Source of the DNA: Amoeboaphelidium protococcarum
Taxonomy: Eukaryota > Aphelidiomycota > Aphelidea
Direction: 5' to 3'
Length of the DNA: 64,000 bases
Assembly (NCBI GenBank): GCA_023515745.1
Contig: JALECJ010000257.1
Coordinates: 932,687-996,686, forward strand
Positions 39,353 to 50,667 of the stretch are shown here, piece by piece. How positions within the stretch are numbered: position 1 is the stretch's first letter; each line of letters begins with the position of its first letter. A program made the translations under genes and the position numbers. The notes under the pieces are model-generated. The model ran no database searches and was not told the origin of the DNA. It worked only from the letters and a program-made list of their open reading frames with translations.

Positions 39353-42136
39353 ATGACAGACATTGTGCGGGATATTCATAAAGTGTCCGACCAAGAAGTA
39401 GAGTAGGATTAGTTGAATATGGACTAGAATACTGCTGATGATACTTTGGATGTTGCATAATCGGAACTTGCGAAGAAGTAATAGGAATAGTAAGAGTAAT
39501 AATATACCACAACCCAGCCGCCTTAAGAATCGATACAACCGGCTGAGAGCGAAAATAAGGTTCTGGATTTGAGGAGCTGCGGTGATGCTTCATGTCAATA
39601 GCTGAGTAATGGAATTCGTGCCGCCGCTGATCCGGCTCTGGATGGGCATCATTCAACCAGTGTCACTCTGGCTCTAAATCCCACTCCTGTTGCATCGACG
39701 ATATAGATTTCTGCTCATCAGTCTGCACATGGAGATATGAACGCCTTACATTAGGCCGGCGATGAAAATCCTATGGATCATGAAAGTAAAGTTGATGAGA
39801 GCGGTAATCGTCTGGCGTTAACTCAGGGCAATCTAGCTCTTCATAATCAAGTTTGGGAGAACTAGAGAGCCAGTGCTAGAAATGTCAATTGTAACTGCGA
39901 TTCTGTCTAGTCCGTTGGATAGTGTGAATAAAAATCATTAGTATAGTCGGAATAGGCAAAGAATTTGAACTCTGCTCTTCTATAAGACTAGAAATCGAAA
40001 ACATCTATCAGTGCTCTGCCTCCTGTACATCCTTAAAACAAACCAAGATCATCAACGTTCATTTATAGATGGTTCCATCCGAATTCCAATTCTATGAATT
40101 AGCTGCATGCCATCTAGATGGAGAATGATTTTAAGCACCATCAAGGCTCGAATTAGGCCACTAGATCTGTGGCAAGTAGTCGCGAGTCTCTTAATTCAAC
40201 ATCATCTGAAGCTTAGCGTAAGTAATCACATAGTACTCTCTTATATCGCCTATTACATCCCACTTATTTGAATAGTCACGGTGGCGTCCATGGAAATGAT
40301 GGCGCTACTGCATCGTAAAATGGTCACTCCAATTGTGCTCCTCATGATACTCTTCCTGCTGAATCTTAAGGTGTCGGTTGGCATCCACCTCGTCCAACAG
40401 ACTCGCCTCAGACTCAGAGAAGACATGCGGTGATTGAGAAGCTGCTTCATCACGTACAGCATGCTAATCATGATAATGATCATGGTGGTGGTACTGGTAA
40501 AGATAATGGCCATAGTCACTAGCAGCAGCATCATCATCATAATCATGATAGGTCGTCATCTCCATCTATGAGTTTCTAGAATTTCTTTAGTCGCAAGAGA
40601 CATGCTAAGCGTCAAGGCTCTGTTGGCAACACGGCTAATGAATAAAGTGATTTAGAGTCTGTGTCATCAGCCCGCTCCTCAATAGCGTCTTTGGATAATA
40701 CTCCCGGGGATCATGGAAGTACTGATTAGAATTTGGGCAGTGGTAGTGATGGACTCAATGATCATTCATCGCAGAAGCATTCATCTAGTGAGTAGCACGG
40801 CTCGCCTCCATCCAGACAAGGTTCACCTATTGGTTCCAATCCGCATCTCAGAGGTAGTCACACGGCCGCTTCGAGTATCGAGAAGGTTCCTGATAGCAAG
40901 AGTGATATCGAGTCTCACACCTCTGGCAGAAGAAGTATTAATCACATGTTCCGGAATATGATGGTCCATAATAAGAAGTTGGCCAGCAGTAGCGAATCTA
41001 CCACCAATATGAGCACAGCAAGTCACGAGAGTGCACTGTCTGACAAATATGGAATGGCAGATAAGATTATTGGGAAAGGTGCTGGTGGTACAGTGAGGCT
41101 TTTCCATAAAATTGGCTTTATTGGACCAGGTGATAAGCTATACGCAGTGAAAGAGTTTAGAAAGCGACGCAAAGATGAGAGTGAGCGGGATTACATTAAG
41201 AAGTTGACTGGAGAATTCTGTATAAGCTCTAATTTGCATCATATCAATATTGTAGAGACTCTGGATCTGGTGTAGGATGAGAAGCACAGGTGGTGTGAGG
41301 TGATGGAGTTCTGTCCTGGCGGTGATCTGTACGAGATTCTGAGAGGTGGCAAGATGACAATGATTGAGATTAATTGTTGCTATAAGCAGCTTATAAATGG
41401 CATTGAATACCTGCACTCTATGGGTGTTGCGCATCGAGATCTCAAGCCAGAGAATCTGCTGGTTGACGCGCATGGACATATTAAGATTACCGATTTTGGT
41501 GTATCTGATGTGTTCAAGACGTGCTGGGAGCAGGAGCCTCATAAGTCTAAGGGCTTGTGTGGAAGTGAGCCGTACATTGCACCTGAAGAGTTTACAGGGG
41601 ATCCGTATGATGCTCGCAAAGTTGATATCTGGTCATCTGGTATTATTTATTACGCGATGTTATTTCATGGTGTGCCTTGGCGCCAGGCCACGTTGAAAGA
41701 TCCTAACTATGCCTACTATTTGGAGCACAGAGCACGATTTGAGCCATTTATGCGGCTACCACCTACATTGTCACATCTTCTGGAGAGGATATTGGAGCCG
41801 GATCATAATCATAGGATTACTATTGCAGAGATGAAGGAGGATCCTTATTTTAGTGCTATTGAGGTATGCGATGACTGCGTGGATAAGGCTGGTCGATATC
41901 ATCATCACTTTACGTGGGAGTATGAGAGCAGCCATAAAGGATCTATGCCTTCACAATCCCCGTCCATGACTAATTCACAGATGAATACAATGGAGAGAAG
42001 GTAGTAGTAGTAGTAGCACAAGGTATCCAATCCTCCTACTCCACAACTTAGGCCTCAGTAGCCGTAATAAAAGTCTCAGAATGGCGATGGAGCTTAACCA
42101 GTGCCTCAGACGTCTCTTCCTGAAAGTGTTGCGTGA
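39353..42136 (+). CDS. HAL4/HAL5 (SAT4/NPR1)-family Ser/Thr kinase
   Basis: 927 codons, intronless, with over 40 TAR codons in the first half. Residues 1-560 are low complexity (His/Asn/Ser/Gln-rich). The kinase domain (about 565-840) has [93 protein letters not shown] and SGIIYYAMLFHGVPW. The EFC.SS.LHH, DFGVSDVF and P-Y-I-A-P-E-E-F combination marks the fungal HAL/NPR group, which controls plasma-membrane transporters such as Trk K+ channels and amino-acid permeases. The C-terminus holds a run of five TAG codons (poly-Q) at 42002-42016. This kinase group is largely confined to Fungi and relatives, useful for placing the organism. Confidence 0.9.
42002..42016 (+). repeat. (TAG)5 microsatellite encoding poly-Gln
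   Basis: Five successive TAG codons in frame between Arg and His codons near the C-terminus of the HAL5-like kinase. In the standard code this would be five stops in a row. Confidence 0.9.
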
Positions 42137-42235
42137 TGCATGTTGTAACTAAGTGATAGCTGTTGTAAGTAAATAGAACGATTAAGTGCACTTATTCAAC
42201 TTGTATGATTTTAAGCTTTGTGTTCATATTTTAAA

Positions 42236-42845
42236 TCAATTAGTACCAGTAGATCCGAATCCGTTCACTCCACGGTCGGTATTGTCCAAATCTTCCACTT
42301 CGACCACATCTGGGGTGACAATACGCTCCAAGATGAGCTGAGCAATGCGGTCACCTTCCTTGACTTAGAAATCCACGTCACTGAAGTTGAACAAGACTAC
42401 TCCCAGTGGACCACGATCTACACATAGAAAGACACATACGAATAGTATTAGAAGGATAATTTGTCAAGAATACAATGATGATAGATATCTTACAGTCAAA
42501 GTCAACCACTCCAGCACCGACATCGATAAAGTTCTTCACTGCAAGCCCACTACGAGGAGCCACGCGAGCATAAGTTCCCTCTGGAATGGCAATAGATAAA
42601 TCTGTAGGCACCACACACTTTCCTTTGGCTGAGACGGTGACCTCCTTGGCAGCATAAAGATCGTATCCAGCTGCATGCACTGAGCCTCGAGTCGGCAGCC
42701 GGGCCTTGTCAGACAGTTTCTTGACGCGTAACAGATTCAAGTCTTGAGCCAGTTTCTTTGCCGCAGGAACACTTGATGTCATTTCTTCTGAGATGTTTCT
42801 CTTTTCAACAGCAGATACAACAGTGGTAGGATCAGCAACAGTCAT
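42236..42845 (-). CDS. DUT1: dUTP pyrophosphatase (dUTPase), two exons
   Basis: Exon 1 is 42845-42494 and exon 2 is 42417-42236, with a 76-nt intron (GTAAGA...TGTAG), giving 177 codons. All five trimeric dUTPase motifs are present: [40 protein letters not shown] (spanning the exon junction), [10 protein letters not shown] and [11 protein letters not shown]. The enzyme hydrolyses dUTP to dUMP and PPi, preventing uracil in DNA and feeding dTTP synthesis. The N-terminal about 45 residues are an extra polar extension before [17 protein letters not shown]. The Gln in [14 protein letters not shown] is TAA. The stop lies 99 bp from the convergent HAL5-like gene. Confidence 0.97.
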
Positions 42846-43086
42846 GATATTAAAATAAAATGCTTGGGATGTTGGTAAACAGAACGAGGAGAAGATTGAA
42901 TCGGCTGAAACTGGAAATTTAATCTGAGCTCAAAGGTGAAACGAGACGCGCCACTTTTAAGGAACATTATTCCGAAAAGAGAAGTGTTCGATAAGTAGCT
43001 GAAACGAGCTTTTAGAAATGAAAGAGGCTTATAAAATAGTAAAGACGGAACTTAAATAACATATCATTTGGTAAAGCATGCAAGAA

Positions 43087-44406
43087 TCAGCGAATATTAA
43101 CGCGGAATTCGTTACTTGGACGGTATACCGTATCTTGAGTTCTGGCGTGATACTGAGGCAGATTTTCATAGCGATATGGCACAGAGGGACCTTGGCTATA
43201 TTCTTCTGACACTCTTTTATGCGGCTTACTGATCGCAGGCTCCATATAATGACGTGGGTTCGAATACTGATACTGGTTAACAGGCACAAATACAATCGGT
43301 CTTTGATAAACTTGTTATACTCCATAACTATTAGAGTATGATGAAGCGCTCTGGTCATAATCATACGTCGACTATACTTCAGCGTGATTACATCTTCCTT
43401 GTACATCGCGTTGCAACTCACCCTGCATACCAGCACCGCCTTTACAAGTAGAACCATTCAAATGTCTTGTCAAAGCATCCTGGCGACTAAACTTCCTACC
43501 ACAATCAGAACATTAGTATTCTCGCTCACCAGAATGTGTCTTGCGGTGACGATTCAAATCATGACGACGCGTAAAAGCAGCCGAGCACCCATCAAAGTCA
43601 CATGCAAATGGTCTCTCACCAGTGTGAATCTTAAGATGAGACTTCAAGTTGTAATACTTCTTAAATTCCTTGCCACAGTTCTCCCAATTGCATATAAATA
43701 AATCACCACCACTTGAACTGCGAATCTTGGTCAAAGGATGATTGTACATCTTCACAGATGATGTTGGTTCCACCGAGACTGGATGCTCCGATTAGGACGA
43801 TCTTGAAGAAGTATCATTACTCGAAACACTACGCTAGGATTAGAACTGATAATCATTTTACGAAACTTGATACTAATGCGTTGGGTGGACTGAGACTGGT
43901 TCGAGGGAGAGATGATCAGCTGATATAATGTACTTTTTCACCGTGGACTTTGTAAACTCTTGAATACTCGGCAGCTAAAACTATGGCTAATTCTACGAAC
44001 CTTAATAATAGTGATTAACGCCTGATGCCATGTCATGTCGCAAGCTGTTTGAATGCGAAGCATTACTTTCAGGGGTCGAGGAAACACCAGTTGGCTAGCC
44101 CAGAGCCTAATCATAACCTTGCTAGAGCAATTCATAGAGCAGCGGCAAGCGGGAATTCACATGACCGCTATGACTGTCCGGCAGATGACTGTGATGCATA
44201 TTATTGTCAAGACTAGCATTTTATTACGGCACAGGGAACTAAGACTGTGGCACATGCCTGCTTCCATCACCAGCGCTAAATTCACCGTAGTAAGGCGTTT
44301 GCGAAAAATTCTCGGAGCGACCAGCGGACCTTAAGGGTTCTTTTTATTATTATTATTAGGAGTAGCCTACTGCAGCAGCCATATCACCCAGTTTTTGGAC
44401 AGTCAT
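43087..44406 (-). CDS. C2H2 zinc-finger transcription factor, Crz1-like
   Basis: 439 codons, intronless. A long Gln/Ser/Asn/His-rich N-terminus (about 235 residues) includes five consecutive TAA codons as poly-Q. Three zinc fingers lie at about residues 238-325: CNWENCGKEFKKYYNLKSH...H, CDFDGCSAAFTRRHDLNRH...H, and CSDCGRKFSRQDALTRHL...C (a C2HC type). A variant third finger with DALTRHL and a final Cys is typical of fungal Crz1, the calcineurin-responsive factor. PxIxIT docking motifs are not obvious to me. The C-terminus is Tyr/Gln/Pro-rich. It is nuclear and DNA-binding; the target is unknown. Confidence 0.88.
44344..44358 (-). repeat. (TAA)5 microsatellite encoding poly-Gln
   Basis: Five TTA on plus, read as five TAA codons on minus inside the zinc-finger gene (between Ser and Lys). 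It parallels the (TAG)5 tract in the HAL5-like kinase. Confidence 0.9.
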
Positions 44407-44974
44407 CAGCGTTGTAATTATTAAATTTTAGTGAATAGAATCAGCAAACACAAATACAGTGAATGTGCGAATGTGTATGTGTGTGAATTAAGGGAAATGT
44501 GAGCTACTACGAATGAACGCCGCCACTCGCTGCAATTTTGCTCGGGGAGGAGTAGCGTAAGTGGCGTCGCGATCGAGTTGAGCCACGCGCGAAACGACCG
44601 TTAGCCTGGTTCTTACGGCATGAACAGTTTACGATCGCGTTATCGCTTGAACGCCTTGGACACGCTGACTCATACACACACCATACACGCGCGTGTACCC
44701 GAAATTTGGTCATATCGCGATTGCGTACACAACTGCGCCTCACTGTAATCGAATATACCTCTGCGCCTCATTGTAATTGCATCCACGGGTAGGATCCATC
44801 CACGTCCCTGACTCACTGTATGCACAACATGGCTTCCACACACGATCTTGATTCTAACCACTGCTTTTAAACATTGAAGAAAACAACAGCATACAACACT
44901 AGTCATCAATGTAGAAATAGTCATGAAAAAAGTATTAAATTCAAAATTGAGAAAATGAAATAATGTATTGTAGT
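44407..44974. other. Intergenic upstream of the zinc-finger gene
   Basis: 568 bp with a short TG run near 44475-44490 and a direct repeat listed separately. Two minus-strand ORFs of 78 and 102 codons have no recognisable content and were rejected as chance. Confidence 0.5.
44733..44779. repeat. 19-bp direct repeat, 17/19 identical
   Basis: CTGCGCCTCACTGTAATCG at 44733-44751 and CTGCGCCTCATTGTAATTG at 44761-44779, start-to-start distance 28 bp, about 330-370 bp upstream of the zinc-finger gene ATG. Possibly duplicated protein-binding sites. Confidence 0.45.
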
Positions 44975-45256
44975 TCAATCAACATCCATGAACGGACTTC
45001 TTTGCGACTTCATTTTGCCTTTACCAGCAGTATTGTCCATATTTCCTGAAAGCTATCCAAATTATGGATCTTGTCCCAAAAGATTCTACTAGATTTCTGA
45101 AACAGTTTACTAAACAATATTCTATTGACTTTATTCATCAGCCTTCCTCTGCAGCACATCCGCCAACTACTTCTCAGTTGCCTGAATAGCAGACTGTAAT
45201 CGAAGATCTAAACTATCTAATACTTTTAGTGCTTAATCTGTACTCAATTAATCCAT
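44975..45256 (-). CDS. Small Gln-rich coiled-coil protein, not recognised
   Basis: 93 codons from the ATG at 45256-45254 to TGA at 44977-44975. Residues 1-65 form one long amphipathic helix with heptad-like leucines (QALKVLDSLDLRLQSAIQAT, then KQLADVLQRKADE), followed by a polar tail (GKGKMKSQRSPFMDVD). Thirteen Gln codons are TAR, far above a chance reading. The gene is divergent from signal peptidase subunit SPCS2 with 187 bp between starts. It could be a small subunit of a coiled-coil complex; no family match from memory. Confidence 0.55.
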
Positions 45257-45443
45257 AATCAGCAGTCTATTTGAGTAGTAAACGCGAAAGTATATGTCTT
45301 TCACAACTAGGAAGACGGGACAGAGTGAGAGTGAGAGTGTGAGGAGAGAACGAACACCTCACCTCGCGTTCTTCCAATTCAATTGAGATTTTAGAGTCTT
45401 TGCTAACAAAACAATAGCTTTTACGTTAATTTATATTCAGATC

Positions 45444-46060
45444 ATGGATAAGTTTGGTAATATTTACTAGTAACTCTTTGTACGTCATAATCATAATACT
45501 TGGAGAATATTGTAGATGCTTAGGAGTTCAAATGCTAGAAATGGAACTCTGTTGAGAGTAAAGGTGCGATAGACGATGCTATCAAGTACTTGATGGATGA
45601 GGTTGAAGGCTTCAAGTAGGACCATTTTCATGTTGATGTCAAGATTTTAATTGGACTGTGTTCTGCTCTTATTGCTGGCTTAACCGCTTTTTACCATTAC
45701 AAAGTTCCGTTTTATGAGAGCAACCATTTACTGGTATTGGCCGCATGTGTTCTTTACTTTGGTCTCAATGCATTCTACCTGTTTTACGTGTATTATATTG
45801 AATAGCATGCCATTTATGTTGGTAGAAAGTCATAAGATACTACAGTCATTATCGCAAGTAATGTCGACAGATTTGATTGCAAGTACAAGTTGAAAATAAA
45901 AATGTAAGCAGCTGGTGTCTTGTATCCTGAGTAGCAGCACGTTGCTCTGTTCTCTGACTATATTGACGAGGAAGGCCATGTTGTTGGATAGCTCTTACTG
46001 AATGATCTCCGTTCTCTTATGGCTAAAGTTTCCTCATCTTCAAATAAGAAGAAACAGTGA
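45444..46060 (+). CDS. SPC2: Signal peptidase complex subunit 2 (SPCS2/Spc2), two exons
   Basis: Exon 1 is 45444-45456 (MDKF plus one base) and exon 2 is 45516-46060, with a 59-nt intron (GTAATA...TGTAG), giving 185 codons. KWNSVESKGAIDDAIKYLMD matches the start of the SPC25 domain. Two membrane helices form a hairpin (KILIGLCSALIAGLTAFYHY and HLLVLAACVLYFGLNAFYLF) with the conserved P-F/Y-E-S between them. A cytosolic C-terminal domain with RFDCKYKLKIKM ends in Lys-rich residues. The subunit belongs to the ER signal peptidase and aids contact with the Sec61 translocon. It lies directly upstream of SRP54, a related pathway, but with its own promoter. Confidence 0.9.
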
Positions 46061-46255
46061 ATCTTTTTAATCGTATTTCAGTCAGTTTCTCTTTACATTT
46101 CAGTTATTCTGCTTTATGATGTTTTATGAGTGGTTTCTTTTGATCTTCTTCTTCTGATCAATCTCTGTTCAATCTCTCTCTCCCATTCATTACTGATTGA
46201 GTTATTGTCAAATTATCACTGAATCTGTAAAAATTCGTAATAGGAAATTATCAAT

Positions 46256-47923
<1,668 letters not shown>

Positions 47924-48000
47924 TATATATAAATCAGATATTACTATTATTCTACTCTATATGAACCATATCTATTACTAAAATGTTTACAAAGTCAGTA

Positions 48001-48588
48001 TCAATCACAATTCTTGTCAGAGTAGCCATCGCGCCAACGTTATCCAACTAATTGACAATCAAATTGAGGTTTTCCGAGACGAACATTGACGCGATTGTGC
48101 AGATTACACATGTACTGCTCCAATTCTGAGCGCGTATTGAATTGGGGAGGATGCTTCTGCAAATCAATTTAAAGATCTTCGGCACACGTGTGACACGGAT
48201 ATATATGCGAAAAAGAGTTTAGGAGTTGTATCACTGACGTTTTATGAGTATCAGTAGGTTCTTCTGGGTAATAGGAAGCCATAGTGTGTAGAAGCGTCCA
48301 TCCTGATCGACCAATCTCTGTAGCATCCGGTGGGCAATCTTTCGCGTAATTATTAGACAGCTTTTACTAGTCCTAGATGGGTGTATTTCCCAAAGAGTCG
48401 CGTGTATTTCCATCAGAATTATCAGTCTATGGCTTGCTAGATTGATGAGAGGTGGAGGTCGAAGCAGCAGCTTTCATCTACTTGAAGTCAAAACACGCTC
48501 TGCATTTCTTCTTCGCTTTACCATGTGCTGTCTGCTCTAAACTATTAATATCATTCTAAATAGCCTCGAAAGTATTACCCAGAGTCAT
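48001..48588 (-). CDS. ERV1: Erv1/ALR FAD-linked sulfhydryl oxidase
   Basis: 195 codons from the ATG at 48588-48586 to TGA at 48003-48001. The N-terminal shuttle CxxC is in KKCRACFDFKQMK (about residue 28). The Erv/ALR FAD domain follows: GRSGWTLLHTMASYYPEEP, HIYPCHTCAEDLQ (redox CxxC next to FAD, about 130), then LEQYMCNLHNRVNVRLGKPQFDC with the structural Cys pair, and RWRDG. It re-oxidises Mia40 in the mitochondrial intermembrane space. The Ser/Thr/Gln-rich linker is as expected. The gene is convergent with SRP54 (77 bp between stops) and divergent from Serinc. Confidence 0.93.
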
Positions 48589-48671
48589 TATAATCAACTC
48601 TTTATTATTCCAACTAAGTTTCTCTTTTTAAAATCGAGGTTCGACAAAACTATAATTTTTTACGACATTTA

Positions 48672-48691
48672 AATCGATCGGCTGATCGATT
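48672..48691. promoter_or_regulatory. Palindrome in the Erv1/Serinc divergent promoter
   Basis: AATCGATC-GGCT-GATCGATT, perfect 8-bp arms with a 4-bp loop, midway between the divergent ATGs at 48588 and 48812. Possibly a symmetric factor-binding site; inferred. Confidence 0.4.
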
Positions 48692-48811
48692 CTTCTTAAA
48701 ATTGTGTTGATCAATCGACTGTTCTTGCTCTGAATATCTCTGATTTTTGGTATCGTACAATAAGCTTGGTGGATTTTATAGATATTAAATAGCATTTGCA
48801 ATATTTTTATA

Positions 48812-50194
48812 ATGGGAGCTGTTCTTGCTTGTTGTGTCGGATAAGCTGCATGCTGTGCGGCTGGTTAAGTATTTGTAAGTTGTCCAATCTCAGAACGTAA
48901 AACTAAAGCATTGAGTATCAATTCTCTATAAAGTGTATAATTATGTAGAATTGTCTGTGTTGTAGTTTTTAGTTCCGCCCAAGTTTAAATACTAGATTAC
49001 TGTATACTCTTGGGTTTATAATATCGACAGCTGTTGCTTGGTCTTTAGGTAGATATGGATATCAGATCAGCGGAGTTACTTTGGATTAGAATTGCGATCG
49101 GGACTGTTTTAGTTATCTCGCAGTGGACAGAGTCAGTCTGGCGTCTGTATTCTATCACACTCTACTCTTTATAATAACTCTAGGTGTACGAAGTTCTCAA
49201 GATCCGCGTGCTTACATTCATAACGGGTAAGACGTTTATCTTGTTGTTTTTTAAAAGAATCAATTTAGTATGTAATGAGTAATGTGAGTACTGTAGATTT
49301 TGGCCGATAAAGACAATACTTTGGGCTGGTCTTATAGTGGCATGCTTCTTTATTCCAGCTGATCAACTAAAGACTTATTGGGTTGCGACTTTCGTATTTG
49401 CAGCCTTATTCATACTACTTCAAGCGATGATGTTGGTTGACTTTGCCTGGGTGTGGAGTGGTACCTGGGTTGGCAAATATGAAGATGATTCGGGAAATGC
49501 TGCATTTTACTCTGCTCTCTTGGTCACCACCACCTTTATATTCTATGCTGCAGTACTCGCTATGACGATTGTATTTTATATCTTCTATGGAGAAGCTGGA
49601 TGCTCCCTTAATTAGTTCTTTATCTCTTTCAATCTCATACTGGCCATTGTGATGACTGTTGTCGGTATTCTACCGCGAGTGCAAGAGGCCAATCCTAGAT
49701 CTGGCATTTTCTAGTCTGCCATATTATCCGTGTATACCACCTATCTAGTTGGCAGCGCGATCAGTAGTTAGCCCGTAAATAAGTGCAGCTCAGCTTCATC
49801 ATCATCAAGCTCGCTGTCGAACGGTGTTCTGATCACTGGCGTCGTCTTGACGTTTCTCTCTCTCGGCTACGCTGCGTTTAATGCTGGAACAAATTCCTCG
49901 TCGCTGTTTGGCGGTGCTAATGGCGACAATGAAGATGAGCCGGATAGTGAAGAGGATGGTACCACGTACAACTATTCCCTCTTTCATTTCATATTTATTC
50001 TCGCCGCGATGTACATGGCTGCCGTACTCACTAATTGGGCAACGTTCAGTGAAGGTTCATCCAATGTTCTGTTTGTGGATTACGGCTACACGTCGTCATG
50101 GATCAAGATTGGCACGTCGTGGCTCGTTTCAATTCTTTACATTTGGACTCTGGTGGCGCCCATAGTGTTTCCTGATAGAGACTTTGGTGTTTGA
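48812..50194 (+). CDS. TMS1: Serine incorporator (Serinc/Tms1) membrane protein, three exons
   Basis: Exons are 48812-48874, 48949-49226 and 49297-50194; introns of 74 and 70 nt (GTAAGT and GTAAGA, both TGTAG) give 412 codons. It starts MGAVLACCVGQAACCAAG, the typical Serinc N-terminus, then CLCC, NTRLLY and a first helix. The family motif VDRVSLASVFYHTLLF...GVRSSQDPRAYIHNG comes next, followed by eight to nine further helices and a low-complexity acidic loop (NGDNEDEPDSEEDGTTYN). The end is NWATFSEGS...WIKIGTSWLVSILYIWTLVAP. Serincs are ten-helix proteins linked to serine lipid scrambling and synthesis. The Cys-rich start may be acylated. Confidence 0.95.
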
Positions 50195-50667
50195 GGTCTT
50201 ATCTAATTTAGTACTTGCACATATACTTGATTATATAAATAGATTATGTAATATATCGTAAAGGATTTTATTATACTGCTGATGGACGGGCATGCTTTTG
50301 ATGTTTCGTGTTGTTTGGACAGATTTGGATCATACTTAAACGAGAGATTACTAGTCCGCGCAAGACGGCTAAGCACTCGCGACAAAAAAATAATTAAGTT
50401 TACTGAGTAGCTAGTATCAGAATGAGTATATCTAGCTGAAATTGCGATTTACGTTGACTGTTGTAGTGGAGTAATCTGTATGATCCCGTTTTGTCCAGCA
50501 CCCTTGATCTGATTGTGCATGGTGATGTCTATAAATATCACCATGAACCACAAAGCACGATCTATATTCAGACATTTTTTAATAACTCTATTTTTTATAT
50601 CAACTCATAAGTCCTTTTCATACTTGGAAATTAAAGTTGAATAATTAACGTAAAAGACCTCACTGAA
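50195..50667. other. Intergenic upstream of RasGEF
   Basis: 473 bp; nothing recognised apart from AT-rich sequence. A 60-codon minus-strand ORF at 50385-50203 was treated as chance. Confidence 0.5.

Noticed and set aside
43257-43265. GGTTCGAAT resembling a tRNA T-arm/B box
   Set aside because: It lies inside the zinc-finger coding sequence, with no matching A box or cloverleaf.
44507-44978. Two minus-strand ORFs of 78 and 102 codons
   Set aside because: Cys/Arg/Ser-biased sequence without motifs, in a gap upstream of a gene; likely chance.
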